Part shown: piece by piece, positions 1-7,731 of the stretch | Layout: the number at the start of each line of letters is the position of its first letter | Numbering within the stretch: the first letter of the stretch is position 1 | Source of the DNA: JBDRGX01 sp043817485 [NCBI: bacterium] | GTDB lineage: Bacteria > JBDRGX01 | Direction: 5' to 3' | DNA: 11,902 nt | Assembly: GCA_043817485.1 (NCBI GenBank) | Contig: JBDRGX010000072.1 | Coordinates: 1-11,902 of the forward strand | The notes under the pieces: generated by a model | What the model was told of the DNA's origin: nothing | Databases searched by the model: none | What the model saw: only the letters and a program-made list of their open reading frames with translations | Position numbers and translations under genes: made by a program

Positions 1-1103
1 TCTTTTGGCTTTGTTTTTTTCAAAACCTCACCTAAAGTTTCCTTGACAATAAATTCAACAATGTATTTTGGTGTGTAATAAATTCCTTGCGATTTACGCT
101 TTGATTTTTCTTTATCATCTTCTTTGCGTCTCTGAACATAACTCAAATACTGCTCATAAATTCCACCTAAAACATCAGCAGAAATTACAGAAAAATCATA
201 TCGATAGCCATCATTCGTTTGATAAAGCCCATTGATTATTTCAACAATAGGTTTATCATCTACTTCCCATTTTTCACAATAATGAATTGCAAAAAGTTTT
301 GAATTAAATCCATCATCAAAATCACGAAAAACTTTTGATAATTGCTTATATAAATTGGCTTTTCCACCTCGTAAAATACCAAGTAAAACATTTGGTTCAA
401 TTTTTCTGTCTTCAGCAGTACGAATAAAAATAAGACGGTCTAAAATTCTTTGAACCCCTTCATCTAATTCTTCATCTTTCAAATCGTTTTTATTTTTAAA
501 TTCACAAGTTAAAGCAGTTCGCCATACCATTAAATCTTCAAAAAGTTTTTCGCTAACTTGTTTTCTTTGGGTAAGTTTGCCCCATTTTTGGGCTTCTTTA
601 TCCAATAATTTCTGTTCAAAACTTTCTTTTGATAAAAGCCAGAGTTGATCAAATCGGTTTATAAAATCACAACAATTTAGTTCAATAAAAAGATTTTGAG
701 AAATACTTTTTGGTGGGATTTCAGCATTAAAAATTTTAATACTTTCAAAATCAGTCAAAATTGCCCAAGTAACACTCTTGTTCCAACTATAATTTATTGC
801 TTGTTCTGCCCATTTCCATTCATCTAAATCAACCTTCATTGCTTTTGCTTCTAAAAACATTACGGGAATATTGTTGAAGCGGAAAGCCAAATCAACCCTG
901 CCACCAGAAACATTTTCTTCTGTGGTAACTTCATTGTCTATCGTGAGATTTCTCATATCCCAACCAAGAGATTCAAAAAGTGGCTCAATAAATTCATTGC
1001 GAGTTTGTGCCTCGTTATAGGATTTTATCTTACCTGCTTCTGCTACTCTTTGATATTTCTCAACGAGTTTTTGGATTTGTTGTTTTGCTTCTTGTTTGTT
1101 CAT
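1..1103 (-). CDS. Type IIG restriction-modification enzyme, N-terminal part (runs off the left edge)
   Basis: This open frame starts at ATG 1103-1101 and continues without a stop to the window edge, giving 367 codons of a longer protein. The first ~130 residues look like a PD-(D/E)xK nuclease domain: RNEF and PLFESLGWD near 35-49, then GRVDLAFRF (D71) and MFLEAKA (E85, K87), which fits the D...ExK catalytic pattern. Residues ~150-330 are a helical linker. QGIYYTPKYIVEFIVKETLG (339-358) is the usual entry to an N6-adenine methylase domain, whose catalytic motif would lie outside the window. In this family one polypeptide cuts, methylates and recognises DNA. A GGAAA eight bases upstream is a modest ribosome site. 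Sampled lines are 30-35% G+C, higher than the neighbours, and the gene abuts a repeat array; both suggest acquisition. The intact length, specificity and activity cannot be judged here. A type I-related methylase fusion is the main alternative. Confidence 0.85.
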   Translation of the reverse strand, partial: MNKQEAKQQIQKLVEKYQRVAEAGKIKSYNEAQTRNEFIEPLFESLGWDMRNLTIDNEVTTEENVSGGRVDLAFRFNNIPVMFLEAKAMKVDLDEWKWAEQAINYSWNKSVTWAILTDFESIKIFNAEIPPKSISQNLFIELNCCDFINRFDQLWLLSKESFEQKLLDKEAQKWGKLTQRKQVSEKLFEDLMVWRTALTCEFKNKNDLKDEELDEGVQRILDRLIFIRTAEDRKIEPNVLLGILRGGKANLYKQLSKVFRDFDDGFNSKLFAIHYCEKWEVDDKPIVEIINGLYQTNDGYRYDFSVISADVLGGIYEQYLSYVQRRKEDDKEKSKRKSQGIYYTPKYIVEFIVKETLGEVLKKTKPK

Positions 1104-1126
1104 ATGATTATTTCCATAAATTATTT

Positions 1127-1335
1127 TTCTTCCTTCAACAGAAGCCTTAATGCTTCTGTTGCTTCAATTCAGTTGCCCACAAAGAGATGTTGCGTCATCC
1201 TTCTCTTTCCACCGAAGCCTAAAGGCTTCGGTTGCTCACAAGAGTTTGCTTTGCTTCAAAAATATGGCTATCATCCGTTCTTCCTTCAACAGAAGCCTTA
1301 AGGCTTCTGTTGCTAATAATCTCGGTTGCTCACAA
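1127..1335. repeat. Array of three REP-like palindromic repeat units
   Basis: This fills the spacer between the type IIG gene and rny. Positions 1127-1163 and 1278-1314 are the same 37-base block with one difference (T at 1151, G at 1302). Each contains a palindrome with arms CAACAGAAGC and GCTTCTGTTG (1136-1161 and 1287-1312; the latter is perfect over 26 bases). A middle unit at 1211-1232 has arms ACCGAAGCCT and AGGCTTCGGT around AA, so its C-G replaces the A-T of the others on both arms. The 14-base string TCGGTTGCTCACAA follows the middle unit (1228-1241) and recurs at 1322-1335, with a variant at 1172-1183. TCATCC(G)TTCT precedes the second and third units. The array ends four bases from the rny stop codon, so transcripts leaving rny meet a strong hairpin at once. 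No transposase is visible here. Confidence 0.85.
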
Positions 1336-1339
1336 ACTT

Positions 1340-2896
1340 TTATTTTGCATAATCTACTACTCTAATTTCTCTAATTACAGTTACTTTAATTTGCCCTGGA
1401 TACTCTAATTCCTCTTGTATTTTTTTAGCAATATCTTTTGTTAAAATATAAATTTCTTCATCACTTATTTTTGCAGGATCTATTATTACTCTAACCTCAC
1501 GACCAGCTTGAAGAGCATAAGTTTTTTCAACTCCTTTAAATAAATTAACTATTTTTTCTAATTTTTCTATTCTTTTTATATATTTTTCTAATGTTTCTTT
1601 TCTTGCTCCTGGTCTTGACGCTGATAAACTATCAGCTGCTTGAACTAATACTGCTTCGATAGTTTCAGGTTCTTCATCTTCATGATGAGCCATAATAATA
1701 TTAATTACTTTAGCAGATTCTCCATATTTTTTTGCAAGTTGTGCTCCAATAGTAATATGTGTACCTTCTACATCTCTATCTACAGCTTTTCCAATATCAT
1801 GAATTAAAGCAGCTCTTTTAGCTAATTTAATATCCACATTTAATTCTCCAGCTAATACTTCAGCTAAATAAGTTACTTCTAATGAATGTTGAAGAATATT
1901 TTGTCCATAACTTGTTCTATATTTCAAACGACCTAATAATTTTATAAGTTCTGGATGAAGTCCATAAACTCCAGCATCAAAAGCAGCTTTTTCTCCTTCT
2001 TCAATAATAGATTTTTCCATTTCTTCTGTAACTTTTTTAACTATTTCTTCTATTCGAGTTGGATGTATTCTTCCATCAACAATTAATTTCTCTAATGCAA
2101 TTCGAGCAATTTCTCTTCTCATTGGATCAAACCCAGAAATTACTACTGCTTCTGGAGTATCATCAATAATCAAATCAACTCCTGTTGCCATTTCAAAAGT
2201 ACGAATATTTCTTCCTTCTCTTCCTATTATTCTACCTTTTATTTCATCGCTATTCAAAGGAACTACACATACTGTTGCTTCAGCAACATAAACAGGAGCA
2301 CATTTAGCAATTGCTAAAGATAAAACATCTTTAGCTTTTTTCTCTATTGTTTGTTTTGTTTCTACTTCTATTTCTTTAATTTTTTTGGCTGATTCATATC
2401 TTGCTTCTTCAATTAATCCCGAAAGAAGTAATTTTTTAGCTTCTTCACTAGACATTTTTGAAATTTCTTCTAAAACTTTTTTTTGTTGAGTCTTAATAAA
2501 TTCAATTTCTTTTTCTGTATCTGTTAAAGTTTTTTGTTTATTATTAATTTCTTTTTCTTTATTTAATATAACAGTTTCTCTTTTTTCTAATAAACTAAGT
2601 TTTTTTTCTAAATTTTCTTCTTTTTGGCCAAGTCTTTTTTCTGAAAAATGTAATTCTTCTTTTCTTGTTTTTGCTTCTTTTTCAAAATCAATTCGAAGTC
2701 GATGCAATTCATCCTTTATTAAAAGATTAGATTCTTTTCTTTTAATATCAGCTTCTTTTTGTGCTTCTTGAAGAAGATCTTTTGCTTCTTTTTTAATCTG
2801 ATAAATTTTAGATTTACCTTGTTTTATTGAAATAAAATAAAAAATAAAATATAAAATGGAACTAACGCAAAAACCTATACCTATGAATAATATCAT
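1340..2896 (-). CDS. rny: Ribonuclease Y (membrane-anchored endoribonuclease)
   Basis: RNase Y starts bulk mRNA decay by endonucleolytic cleavage at the inner membrane. Numbering from ATG 2896-2894, the 518 residues show a hydrophobic N-terminal anchor (~1-25), a long Lys/Glu-rich coiled coil (~27-195), a KH RNA-binding domain with GRIIGREGRN (221-230), and an HD domain. The metal ligands of the HD domain include H337 in QHSLEV, HD at 366-367 in ALIHDIGKA, HH in IMAHHEDEE, and the D of AADSLSASRPGAR. The length matches the family's usual ~520 residues. A GTG three codons upstream (2905-2903) is open but lies inside AGGTGG, the Shine-Dalgarno sequence five bases before this ATG, so I chose the ATG. 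The gene follows ftsY after a short gap and is probably cotranscribed with it. The stop sits beside a palindromic repeat array. Confidence 0.96.
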   Translation of the reverse strand: MILFIGIGFCVSSILYFIFYFISIKQGKSKIYQIKKEAKDLLQEAQKEADIKRKESNLLIKDELHRLRIDFEKEAKTRKEELHFSEKRLGQKEENLEKKLSLLEKRETVILNKEKEINNKQKTLTDTEKEIEFIKTQQKKVLEEISKMSSEEAKKLLLSGLIEEARYESAKKIKEIEVETKQTIEKKAKDVLSLAIAKCAPVYVAEATVCVVPLNSDEIKGRIIGREGRNIRTFEMATGVDLIIDDTPEAVVISGFDPMRREIARIALEKLIVDGRIHPTRIEEIVKKVTEEMEKSIIEEGEKAAFDAGVYGLHPELIKLLGRLKYRTSYGQNILQHSLEVTYLAEVLAGELNVDIKLAKRAALIHDIGKAVDRDVEGTHITIGAQLAKKYGESAKVINIIMAHHEDEEPETIEAVLVQAADSLSASRPGARKETLEKYIKRIEKLEKIVNLFKGVEKTYALQAGREVRVIIDPAKISDEEIYILTKDIAKKIQEELEYPGQIKVTVIREIRVVDYAK

Positions 2897-2901
2897 AATA
2901 A

Positions 2902-2907
2902 CCACCT
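2902..2907 (-). promoter_or_regulatory. Ribosome binding site that decides the rny start
   Basis: AGGTGG lies five bases upstream of ATG 2896-2894. The alternative GTG start (2905-2903) would be part of this Shine-Dalgarno sequence and would have no usable site of its own, so the shorter protein is preferred. Confidence 0.75.
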
Positions 2908-2945
2908 TTCTTTAGAATAAATTCTGCTAAAAATAGAAAACAAAT

Positions 2946-3857
2946 TTAAATAAATAAAGCTTCTATAAAAGATTCTGGATTAAAATCTTCTAATGCTTCT
3001 TTTTCTTCTCCTAAACTAATTAATTTTATAGGAATGTTTAACCTTTGCTTAATGGCAATTATAGTTCCTCCTTTAGCTGTACCATCTAATTTAGTTAAAA
3101 CTAATCCCGTTACATTCATTTCTTTTTCAAAAAAAATTGCTTGTTCAATTGCATTTTGTCCTGTTGTTGAATCTATCACTAATAAAATTTCTTGAGGTGC
3201 TTCTGGATATTTTTTAGCAATTACATTTTTTATTTTTTTTAATTCTTCTAATAAATTTTTTTTATTATGAAATCTTCCAGCAGTATCTATAATTAAAATA
3301 TCAATATTTCGAGCAAAAGCAGCACTTAAAGCATCATAAGCCACAGATCCTGGATCAGCCATAGGTAAAGATTTTATAATATCTATATCTAATCTTTTTG
3401 CCCAAATTTCCAATTGTTCACTTGCAGCAGCTCTAAAAGTATCACAAGCAGCAAATAATACTTTATTGCCTTGTTGCTTAAATCTATGTCCTAATTTTGC
3501 TATTGTTGTAGTTTTACCTACTCCATTTACACCTATTACTAAAATAACATTTAAAACACCTTTTTTTAAATTTATATCTGTTTTTCCATTAGCTAAAATA
3601 TTTAAAAATTCTAATTTAAGCAAAGGAAAAAGTTCTTGAGAAATAATTTCTTTTTTTTTAATTTTTTCTTCAATATTATTTATTATTTTTTGAGTTGCTG
3701 TTACTCCTATATCCATTTCAATAAGTAATTCTTCTAAAAATGCTAATGTATCTAAATCAATATTTTTTTTTAATTGAATAAATTTAAATAATTTTGTTTG
3801 AAATTTATTTTTAACCTTTTCTAATGAATTTTGTAATCTTTTCCAAAATAATACCAA
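2946..3857 (-). CDS. ftsY: Signal recognition particle receptor FtsY
   Basis: FtsY is the SRP receptor GTPase; it pairs with Ffh to deliver translating ribosomes to the Sec translocon at the inner membrane. The 303 residues hold a helical N domain (~1-95) and a G domain with P-loop GVNGVGKTT (109-117), DTFRAAASEQL (139-149), G3 DTAGR (191-195), G4 TKLDGTAKGG (255-264), and a C-terminal SLGE...DF.P..F segment. The long acidic A domain of enterobacterial FtsY is absent, as in many compact versions; membrane contact would come from the basic N-terminal helix. The start is TTG (3857-3855) with GGAGG seven bases upstream, and no ATG fits better. Ffh was considered, but it is excluded because there is no methionine-rich M domain and the protein ends after the G domain. 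It lies upstream of rny and downstream of smc, separated from smc by repeats. Confidence 0.96.
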   Translation of the reverse strand: MVLFWKRLQNSLEKVKNKFQTKLFKFIQLKKNIDLDTLAFLEELLIEMDIGVTATQKIINNIEEKIKKKEIISQELFPLLKLEFLNILANGKTDINLKKGVLNVILVIGVNGVGKTTTIAKLGHRFKQQGNKVLFAACDTFRAAASEQLEIWAKRLDIDIIKSLPMADPGSVAYDALSAAFARNIDILIIDTAGRFHNKKNLLEELKKIKNVIAKKYPEAPQEILLVIDSTTGQNAIEQAIFFEKEMNVTGLVLTKLDGTAKGGTIIAIKQRLNIPIKLISLGEEKEALEDFNPESFIEALFI

Positions 3858-3864
3858 AAAAATA

Positions 3865-3869
3865 CCTCC
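3865..3869 (-). promoter_or_regulatory. Ribosome binding site for the TTG start of ftsY
   Basis: GGAGG sits seven bases before TTG 3857-3855. It is a strong site at ideal spacing and supports use of the rare start codon. Confidence 0.75.
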
Positions 3870-3879
3870 AATAATAAGA

Positions 3880-3888
3880 TTTATACCA
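3880..3888 (-). promoter_or_regulatory. Candidate extended -10 promoter for ftsY inside a repeat copy
   Basis: On the minus strand, TGG directly precedes TATAAA, matching the TGnTATAAT extended -10 form, about 22 bases before the ftsY start and just ahead of GGAGG. No clear -35 is present at 16-18 bases. The motif is the terminal part of a dispersed repeat, so the promoter may have arrived with it. AT-rich sequence makes chance matches common. Confidence 0.35.
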
Positions 3889-3908
3889 AGTTACACACAG
3901 AAATAAAA
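3880..3908 (-). repeat. Dispersed short repeat, copy A
   Basis: Read on the minus strand this begins TTTTATTTCTG and ends TTGGTATAAA. It matches copy B (4055-4083) at both ends, differing mainly in the middle (TGTGTAAC against ATTGCAAT). It sits just upstream of the ftsY ribosome site. Confidence 0.6.
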
Positions 3909-3922
3909 TGTTGCAATCTACT

Positions 3923-4040
3923 AAATATCGAAATTCGAAACAAATAACTATAAAGAAAATTCGAAATTCGAATGACAGAAATTTCAATGTTCAAAACAAT
4001 TAAATTTAAAATAACAAAATTAAAAATTCGAAACAATGAA
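3923..4040. repeat. TTCGAA-rich degenerate repeat tract between smc and ftsY
   Basis: Four TTCGAA palindromes (3934-3939, 3960-3965, 3967-3972, 4027-4032) lie in AAATTCGAAA- and AATTCGAAAC-type contexts, with CAAA/ACAAAT and TTCAA(T/A)-type strings between them. CG is otherwise scarce in this AT-rich DNA, so the clustering is striking. No open frame of note is present. The tract lies between repeat copies A and B and looks like a decayed, non-coding dispersed element. Confidence 0.5.
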
Positions 4041-4054
4041 AAAAACAAATAAAA

Positions 4055-4083
4055 TTTATACCAAATTGCAATCAGAAATAAAA
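4055..4083 (-). repeat. Dispersed short repeat, copy B
   Basis: On the minus strand it runs TTTTATTTCTGATTGCAA then TTTGGTATAAA. It is the same element and orientation as copy A 175 bases away, so the two form a direct repeat flanking the TTCGAA-rich tract. It also carries a TGG-TATAAA extended -10-like end. Confidence 0.6.
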
Positions 4084-4141
4084 AAAATTTAAAATAATAA
4101 AAAGTTTAATTAATGAATAAAAGTAGTTTTTAGAAGAAATG

Positions 4142-7100
4142 TTAAGAAGCTGATATATTTAGTGGTAGTGTTGTTTCTTGTTCTTTAAATTTAACGGAGA
4201 TAACTTTTGAAACACCTACTTCTTCCATCGTTATACCATAAAGAACATTTGCCATTTTCATTGTTTGCTTATTATGAGTAACAATAATAAATTGTGTTTT
4301 CTCAGCAAATTCTTTAAGCATTTTTGTAAATCGTTGAATATTAGCATCATCCAACGCTGCATCTATTTCGTCAAAAATACAAAAAGGACTTGGTTTTACT
4401 TTAAATATAGCAAATAATAAAGATATTACTGTTAAAGATTTTTCACCACCAGATAAAAGGGAAATGCTTTGAAGTCGCTTTCCTAATGGTTTAACTAAAA
4501 TTTCAATACCACTTTCTAAAATATTATTTTCATCAATTAAAACTAAATCTGCTACTCCTCCTTCAAATAATTTTTCAAAGATAACAGAAAAATTTGCTTT
4601 TATCGCATCAAAAGTTTCTTTGAAAACTTTTTTACTTTCTTGATTAATTTTCATAATAATTTTTTCTAAAGATTGACTTGCTGTAATTAAATCTTCTTGT
4701 TGTTTAGTCAAAAATTCATATCTAACTTTTACTTCTTCATATTCTTTTAAAGCATCTGAATTTATACTACCCATTGTTTCTAATTTATTTTTTAAAAACT
4801 CTATTCTTTCTTTTGAAATATCTTCTAAAATCCCATCTTTTTGTAATAATTCTTCTGTTATTTTTTTTATATTTACATTATAAAATTCCAATAATCTATT
4901 TTCTAAATGGGTAATATGAATTTCTAATTCACTAATTTTAATTTCTAATTCATGAGAATTTGTTTGCGTTTCTAAAAAATCTTTATTAATACTTTTAAAT
5001 TTATTTTCTATTATTTCAATTTCTTTTTTACAATTTTCTTTTTCTTGAGAAATAGCCATAAAATAATTTTCTTTTTCTTCTTTTTCTTTTTGAAAATTTA
5101 AAACATTATTTTCTTTTAATAAATTTTCCAATATTTCTTTTTCTTTATTTCTTTTTTCAATTTCATTTTGTTTATTTTCAATATTTTTTACAATTTCTTC
5201 AAATTCAAAATTTAATTTTTCAAGATTTTCTTCTATTCCTTGTTTTTTTTGAATAAAAATGCTTAAAGAAATTTTCAAATCTTCAATTTCTTTTTGTTGA
5301 ACAAAAAACTCTTTTTCTTTATTTTCAATATTTTCTTTTAAACCTAAAAGCATTTCTTCTTTCTCATCAGAAAAATCTTCCATTTTTTTTAATTCACTTT
5401 TTAGTTCTTCTTCTTTTTTAAATATTTTTTCTTTTTCATTAAATATTTCTTCTTTTTCTTTACTTAATAAAAATATTTCTTCTTTTATTTTTTTTTCTTG
5501 CTGCTTATTTATTTCTAAATCTTTTTTGCAATTTAGGTCTTTAATTTTTTCTGCATAAAGATCTTGCTGTAATTTTTCTATAGAATTATTTAATTGTTTA
5601 AAATTATTTATTGTTTCTTCTATTTCTTTTTCTTTATTTTCTAATTCTGGCAATAGAATTGATAATTTTGCTTCTAATTCTTCTATTTCTCTTTTTCTTG
5701 TTAAAATACCACTTGTTTTAAAAACTTCTCCAGCACTAATAATTCCAGGATATTGCCATTTTTCTCCATTTAATTTTACAAAAGTATATTTATATTGAAA
5801 AAACAAGTTTTTATCTATTTGTTTAACTATAACTATTTTATCGAAAAAAAAGTTTATCATATTTTGAAATAAAAAAGATGTTTCAATAAGATTAGAAGCT
5901 TGATCAATAACTAAATCTGGAAAAGAAAAATCTAAATTCTTTTTAGTATATGTTTTAAAAATCTCTAAAGGAATAAAAGTAATTTTTCCTTTATGTTCTT
6001 TTTTTAAATATTCTATACAAAATTCTGCATCTTCATAAGTTTCTACTACTATATTTTCTAATTTTTCTCCTAATGCGATTTCTAAAACTTTTTCATAAGA
6101 CAATTTTGCTTTTATTAAACTTCCTAATGTTCCTAAAATTTTTACTTTATTTAATAAAAAATCTTGTTTTTTTATTAAAATTTGTTTTACTATTTCTGAA
6201 TAACCTTCAAAATTTTCTTCTAAATTTTTCAAATGACCAAGTTTTAAATTTGAAATATTTATAAAATCTTTTTTCTCTCTTACATTTTTTTCTAATTCAA
6301 TAAGAGTATTTGTTTCTTTTTCTTTTGTAATTTTAAGTTCTTTTAAAGATATTTCTATTTTTTCAATATTTTCTTTATTTTCCAATAAATTTAATTCTAA
6401 ATTCTTTATTTTATTTTGAATTAAACTTATTTCTTGTTCTATTTTTTCTTTTTTTAAATCAATTTGAGAAATTTTGTTATCAAAATTTACTTTTGTAATT
6501 TTTATTTTTGTAATTTCATTTTCAATTAAAGCAATATTTGTAACAAATTCTGAAATTTCCTCTTTTATTTTTTCTATTACTTTTTTTTCTTCATTAAAAA
6601 TTTTATTTTGAACAGAAATCAACTCTTCTTTTTCTTTAACAAAAGTTCTTTTTTCTTCAATTTCTACAAATAATTTTTCTTTTTCTGTTTTTAAAAGCAT
6701 TATTTCTTCACTATATTTTACTTTTTTTTCTTCTAAATTTTTTATTTCTTGTGTAAAATTAGTAACTAGTGAAACAAAATTTTCTACTTTAGTTTTATTT
6801 ACCATTTCTTGATTTTTTAATTCTTGTATTTTATTAGATAACTCAAGTATTTTTTTATTTGTTTCTTGTTCTAATTTTTCTTTTTCCAATACATTCATTT
6901 TCAAATTTTCTATTTCTGTTTCAATGGTTCTATTATTAGTTGAAATTTCTATAAGAACATTTTGTTTTTCTAAAAAAGCTGTTTTAAAAGAATTTAAGTT
7001 ATTTTGCATTGAATTATATTCTTTATGACCATTAAATATTTCAATTTTTTTAAGATCTTCTTTAAATGTCATATAACGAACATATTTTTTAGCACCTCTA

Positions 7101-7717
7101 TCAAGAGAAATCATTTGAGTTTTTATTTCAGAAATTATATCTGAAACACGATCTAAATTTTCTTTAGTAGATTTAAGTTTTTTAAGAGATTCTTTTTTTC
7201 TATTCATGTACTTCGTTATTCCAGCTACTTCATCAAAAAGATATCTCCTATCTTCTGGGTTAGCAGAAAGAATAGCATCTATTTTTCCTTGTTCAAAAAA
7301 TGAATAAGCATTAGTTCCTATGCCAGTATCCATGAAAAGATCTATTATATCTTTAAGCCGACAAGGAACATTATTAATTAAATATTCACTTTCTTCTTCT
7401 CTATATACTCTGCGAGTAATATTAACTTCTGTATAATCTATTGGCAAAATACGATTGGAATTATCAATACATAAAGAAACTTCTGCCATTCCTAATGGTT
7501 TTCTACCAGCACTTCCATTAAAAATAACATCTTCCATTTTAGTTCCTCTTAAAGATTTCGAACTTTGCTCTCCTAATACCCATTTTATAGAATCAACAAT
7601 ATTACTTTTTCCACAACCATTAGGACCTACAATAGCAGTAGTTCCTAAATCAAAAGATATTTCTGTTTTATCTACAAATGATTTAAACCCAAATAATTTA
7701 ATACTTTTAAAATTCAA
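4142..7717 (-). CDS. smc: Chromosome segregation protein SMC
   Basis: SMC is the ATPase of the bacterial condensin-like complex, normally working with ScpA and ScpB to organise and segregate the nucleoid. The 1191 residues match the family's ~1,180. The N-terminal head carries the typical FKSIKLFGFKSF start, Walker A GPNGCGKSN (31-39) and FEQGKIDAIL. A first coiled coil (~165-500) leads to the hinge (~505-665, including LGTLGSLIKAK and a PGIISAGEV segment), then a returning coiled coil (~670-1010). The C-terminal head has the signature LLSGGEKSLTVISLLFAIFK, Walker B FCIFDEIDAALDDAN and FIIVTHNK. The coils are extremely Lys/Glu/Ile/Asn-rich, in line with AT-biased codons. The start is TTG (7717-7715) with AAGGA six bases upstream; the conserved N-terminus leaves no alternative. 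It follows pfp by 14 bases, so it is probably translated from a pfp-smc transcript. Confidence 0.97.
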   Translation of the reverse strand: MNFKSIKLFGFKSFVDKTEISFDLGTTAIVGPNGCGKSNIVDSIKWVLGEQSSKSLRGTKMEDVIFNGSAGRKPLGMAEVSLCIDNSNRILPIDYTEVNITRRVYREEESEYLINNVPCRLKDIIDLFMDTGIGTNAYSFFEQGKIDAILSANPEDRRYLFDEVAGITKYMNRKKESLKKLKSTKENLDRVSDIISEIKTQMISLDRGAKKYVRYMTFKEDLKKIEIFNGHKEYNSMQNNLNSFKTAFLEKQNVLIEISTNNRTIETEIENLKMNVLEKEKLEQETNKKILELSNKIQELKNQEMVNKTKVENFVSLVTNFTQEIKNLEEKKVKYSEEIMLLKTEKEKLFVEIEEKRTFVKEKEELISVQNKIFNEEKKVIEKIKEEISEFVTNIALIENEITKIKITKVNFDNKISQIDLKKEKIEQEISLIQNKIKNLELNLLENKENIEKIEISLKELKITKEKETNTLIELEKNVREKKDFINISNLKLGHLKNLEENFEGYSEIVKQILIKKQDFLLNKVKILGTLGSLIKAKLSYEKVLEIALGEKLENIVVETYEDAEFCIEYLKKEHKGKITFIPLEIFKTYTKKNLDFSFPDLVIDQASNLIETSFLFQNMINFFFDKIVIVKQIDKNLFFQYKYTFVKLNGEKWQYPGIISAGEVFKTSGILTRKREIEELEAKLSILLPELENKEKEIEETINNFKQLNNSIEKLQQDLYAEKIKDLNCKKDLEINKQQEKKIKEEIFLLSKEKEEIFNEKEKIFKKEEELKSELKKMEDFSDEKEEMLLGLKENIENKEKEFFVQQKEIEDLKISLSIFIQKKQGIEENLEKLNFEFEEIVKNIENKQNEIEKRNKEKEILENLLKENNVLNFQKEKEEKENYFMAISQEKENCKKEIEIIENKFKSINKDFLETQTNSHELEIKISELEIHITHLENRLLEFYNVNIKKITEELLQKDGILEDISKERIEFLKNKLETMGSINSDALKEYEEVKVRYEFLTKQQEDLITASQSLEKIIMKINQESKKVFKETFDAIKANFSVIFEKLFEGGVADLVLIDENNILESGIEILVKPLGKRLQSISLLSGGEKSLTVISLLFAIFKVKPSPFCIFDEIDAALDDANIQRFTKMLKEFAEKTQFIIVTHNKQTMKMANVLYGITMEEVGVSKVISVKFKEQETTLPLNISAS

Positions 7718-7723
7718 AATTAA

Positions 7724-7728
7724 TCCTT
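7724..7728 (-). promoter_or_regulatory. Ribosome binding site for the TTG start of smc
   Basis: AAGGA lies six bases before TTG 7717-7715, within the 14-base gap after the pfp stop. The gap has no room for a separate promoter, so it supports cotranscription with pfp. Confidence 0.7.
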
Positions 7729-7731
7729 TTT

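Noticed and set aside
1127-1335. CRISPR array
   Set aside because: Only three units, unequal in sequence, with related linkers instead of unique equal-length spacers, and no cas gene.
1005-1365. Plus-strand open frames at 1005-1301 and 1150-1365
   Set aside because: They lie across the restriction gene's antisense strand and the palindrome array; their proteins are just translations of the repeats, with no ribosome site or recognisable domain.
2946-3857. Ffh (SRP protein) instead of FtsY
   Set aside because: The protein ends after the G domain and lacks the methionine-rich M domain; the C-terminal SLGE...DF.P..F pattern is that of FtsY.
3923-4040. Remnant of a protein-coding insertion sequence
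   Set aside because: No frame encodes a recognisable transposase fragment; only short repeats are visible.
6073-6264. Plus-strand open frame inside smc
   Set aside because: Leu/Phe-rich translation opposite the Lys/Glu-rich SMC coil, a shadow of AT-rich codons.
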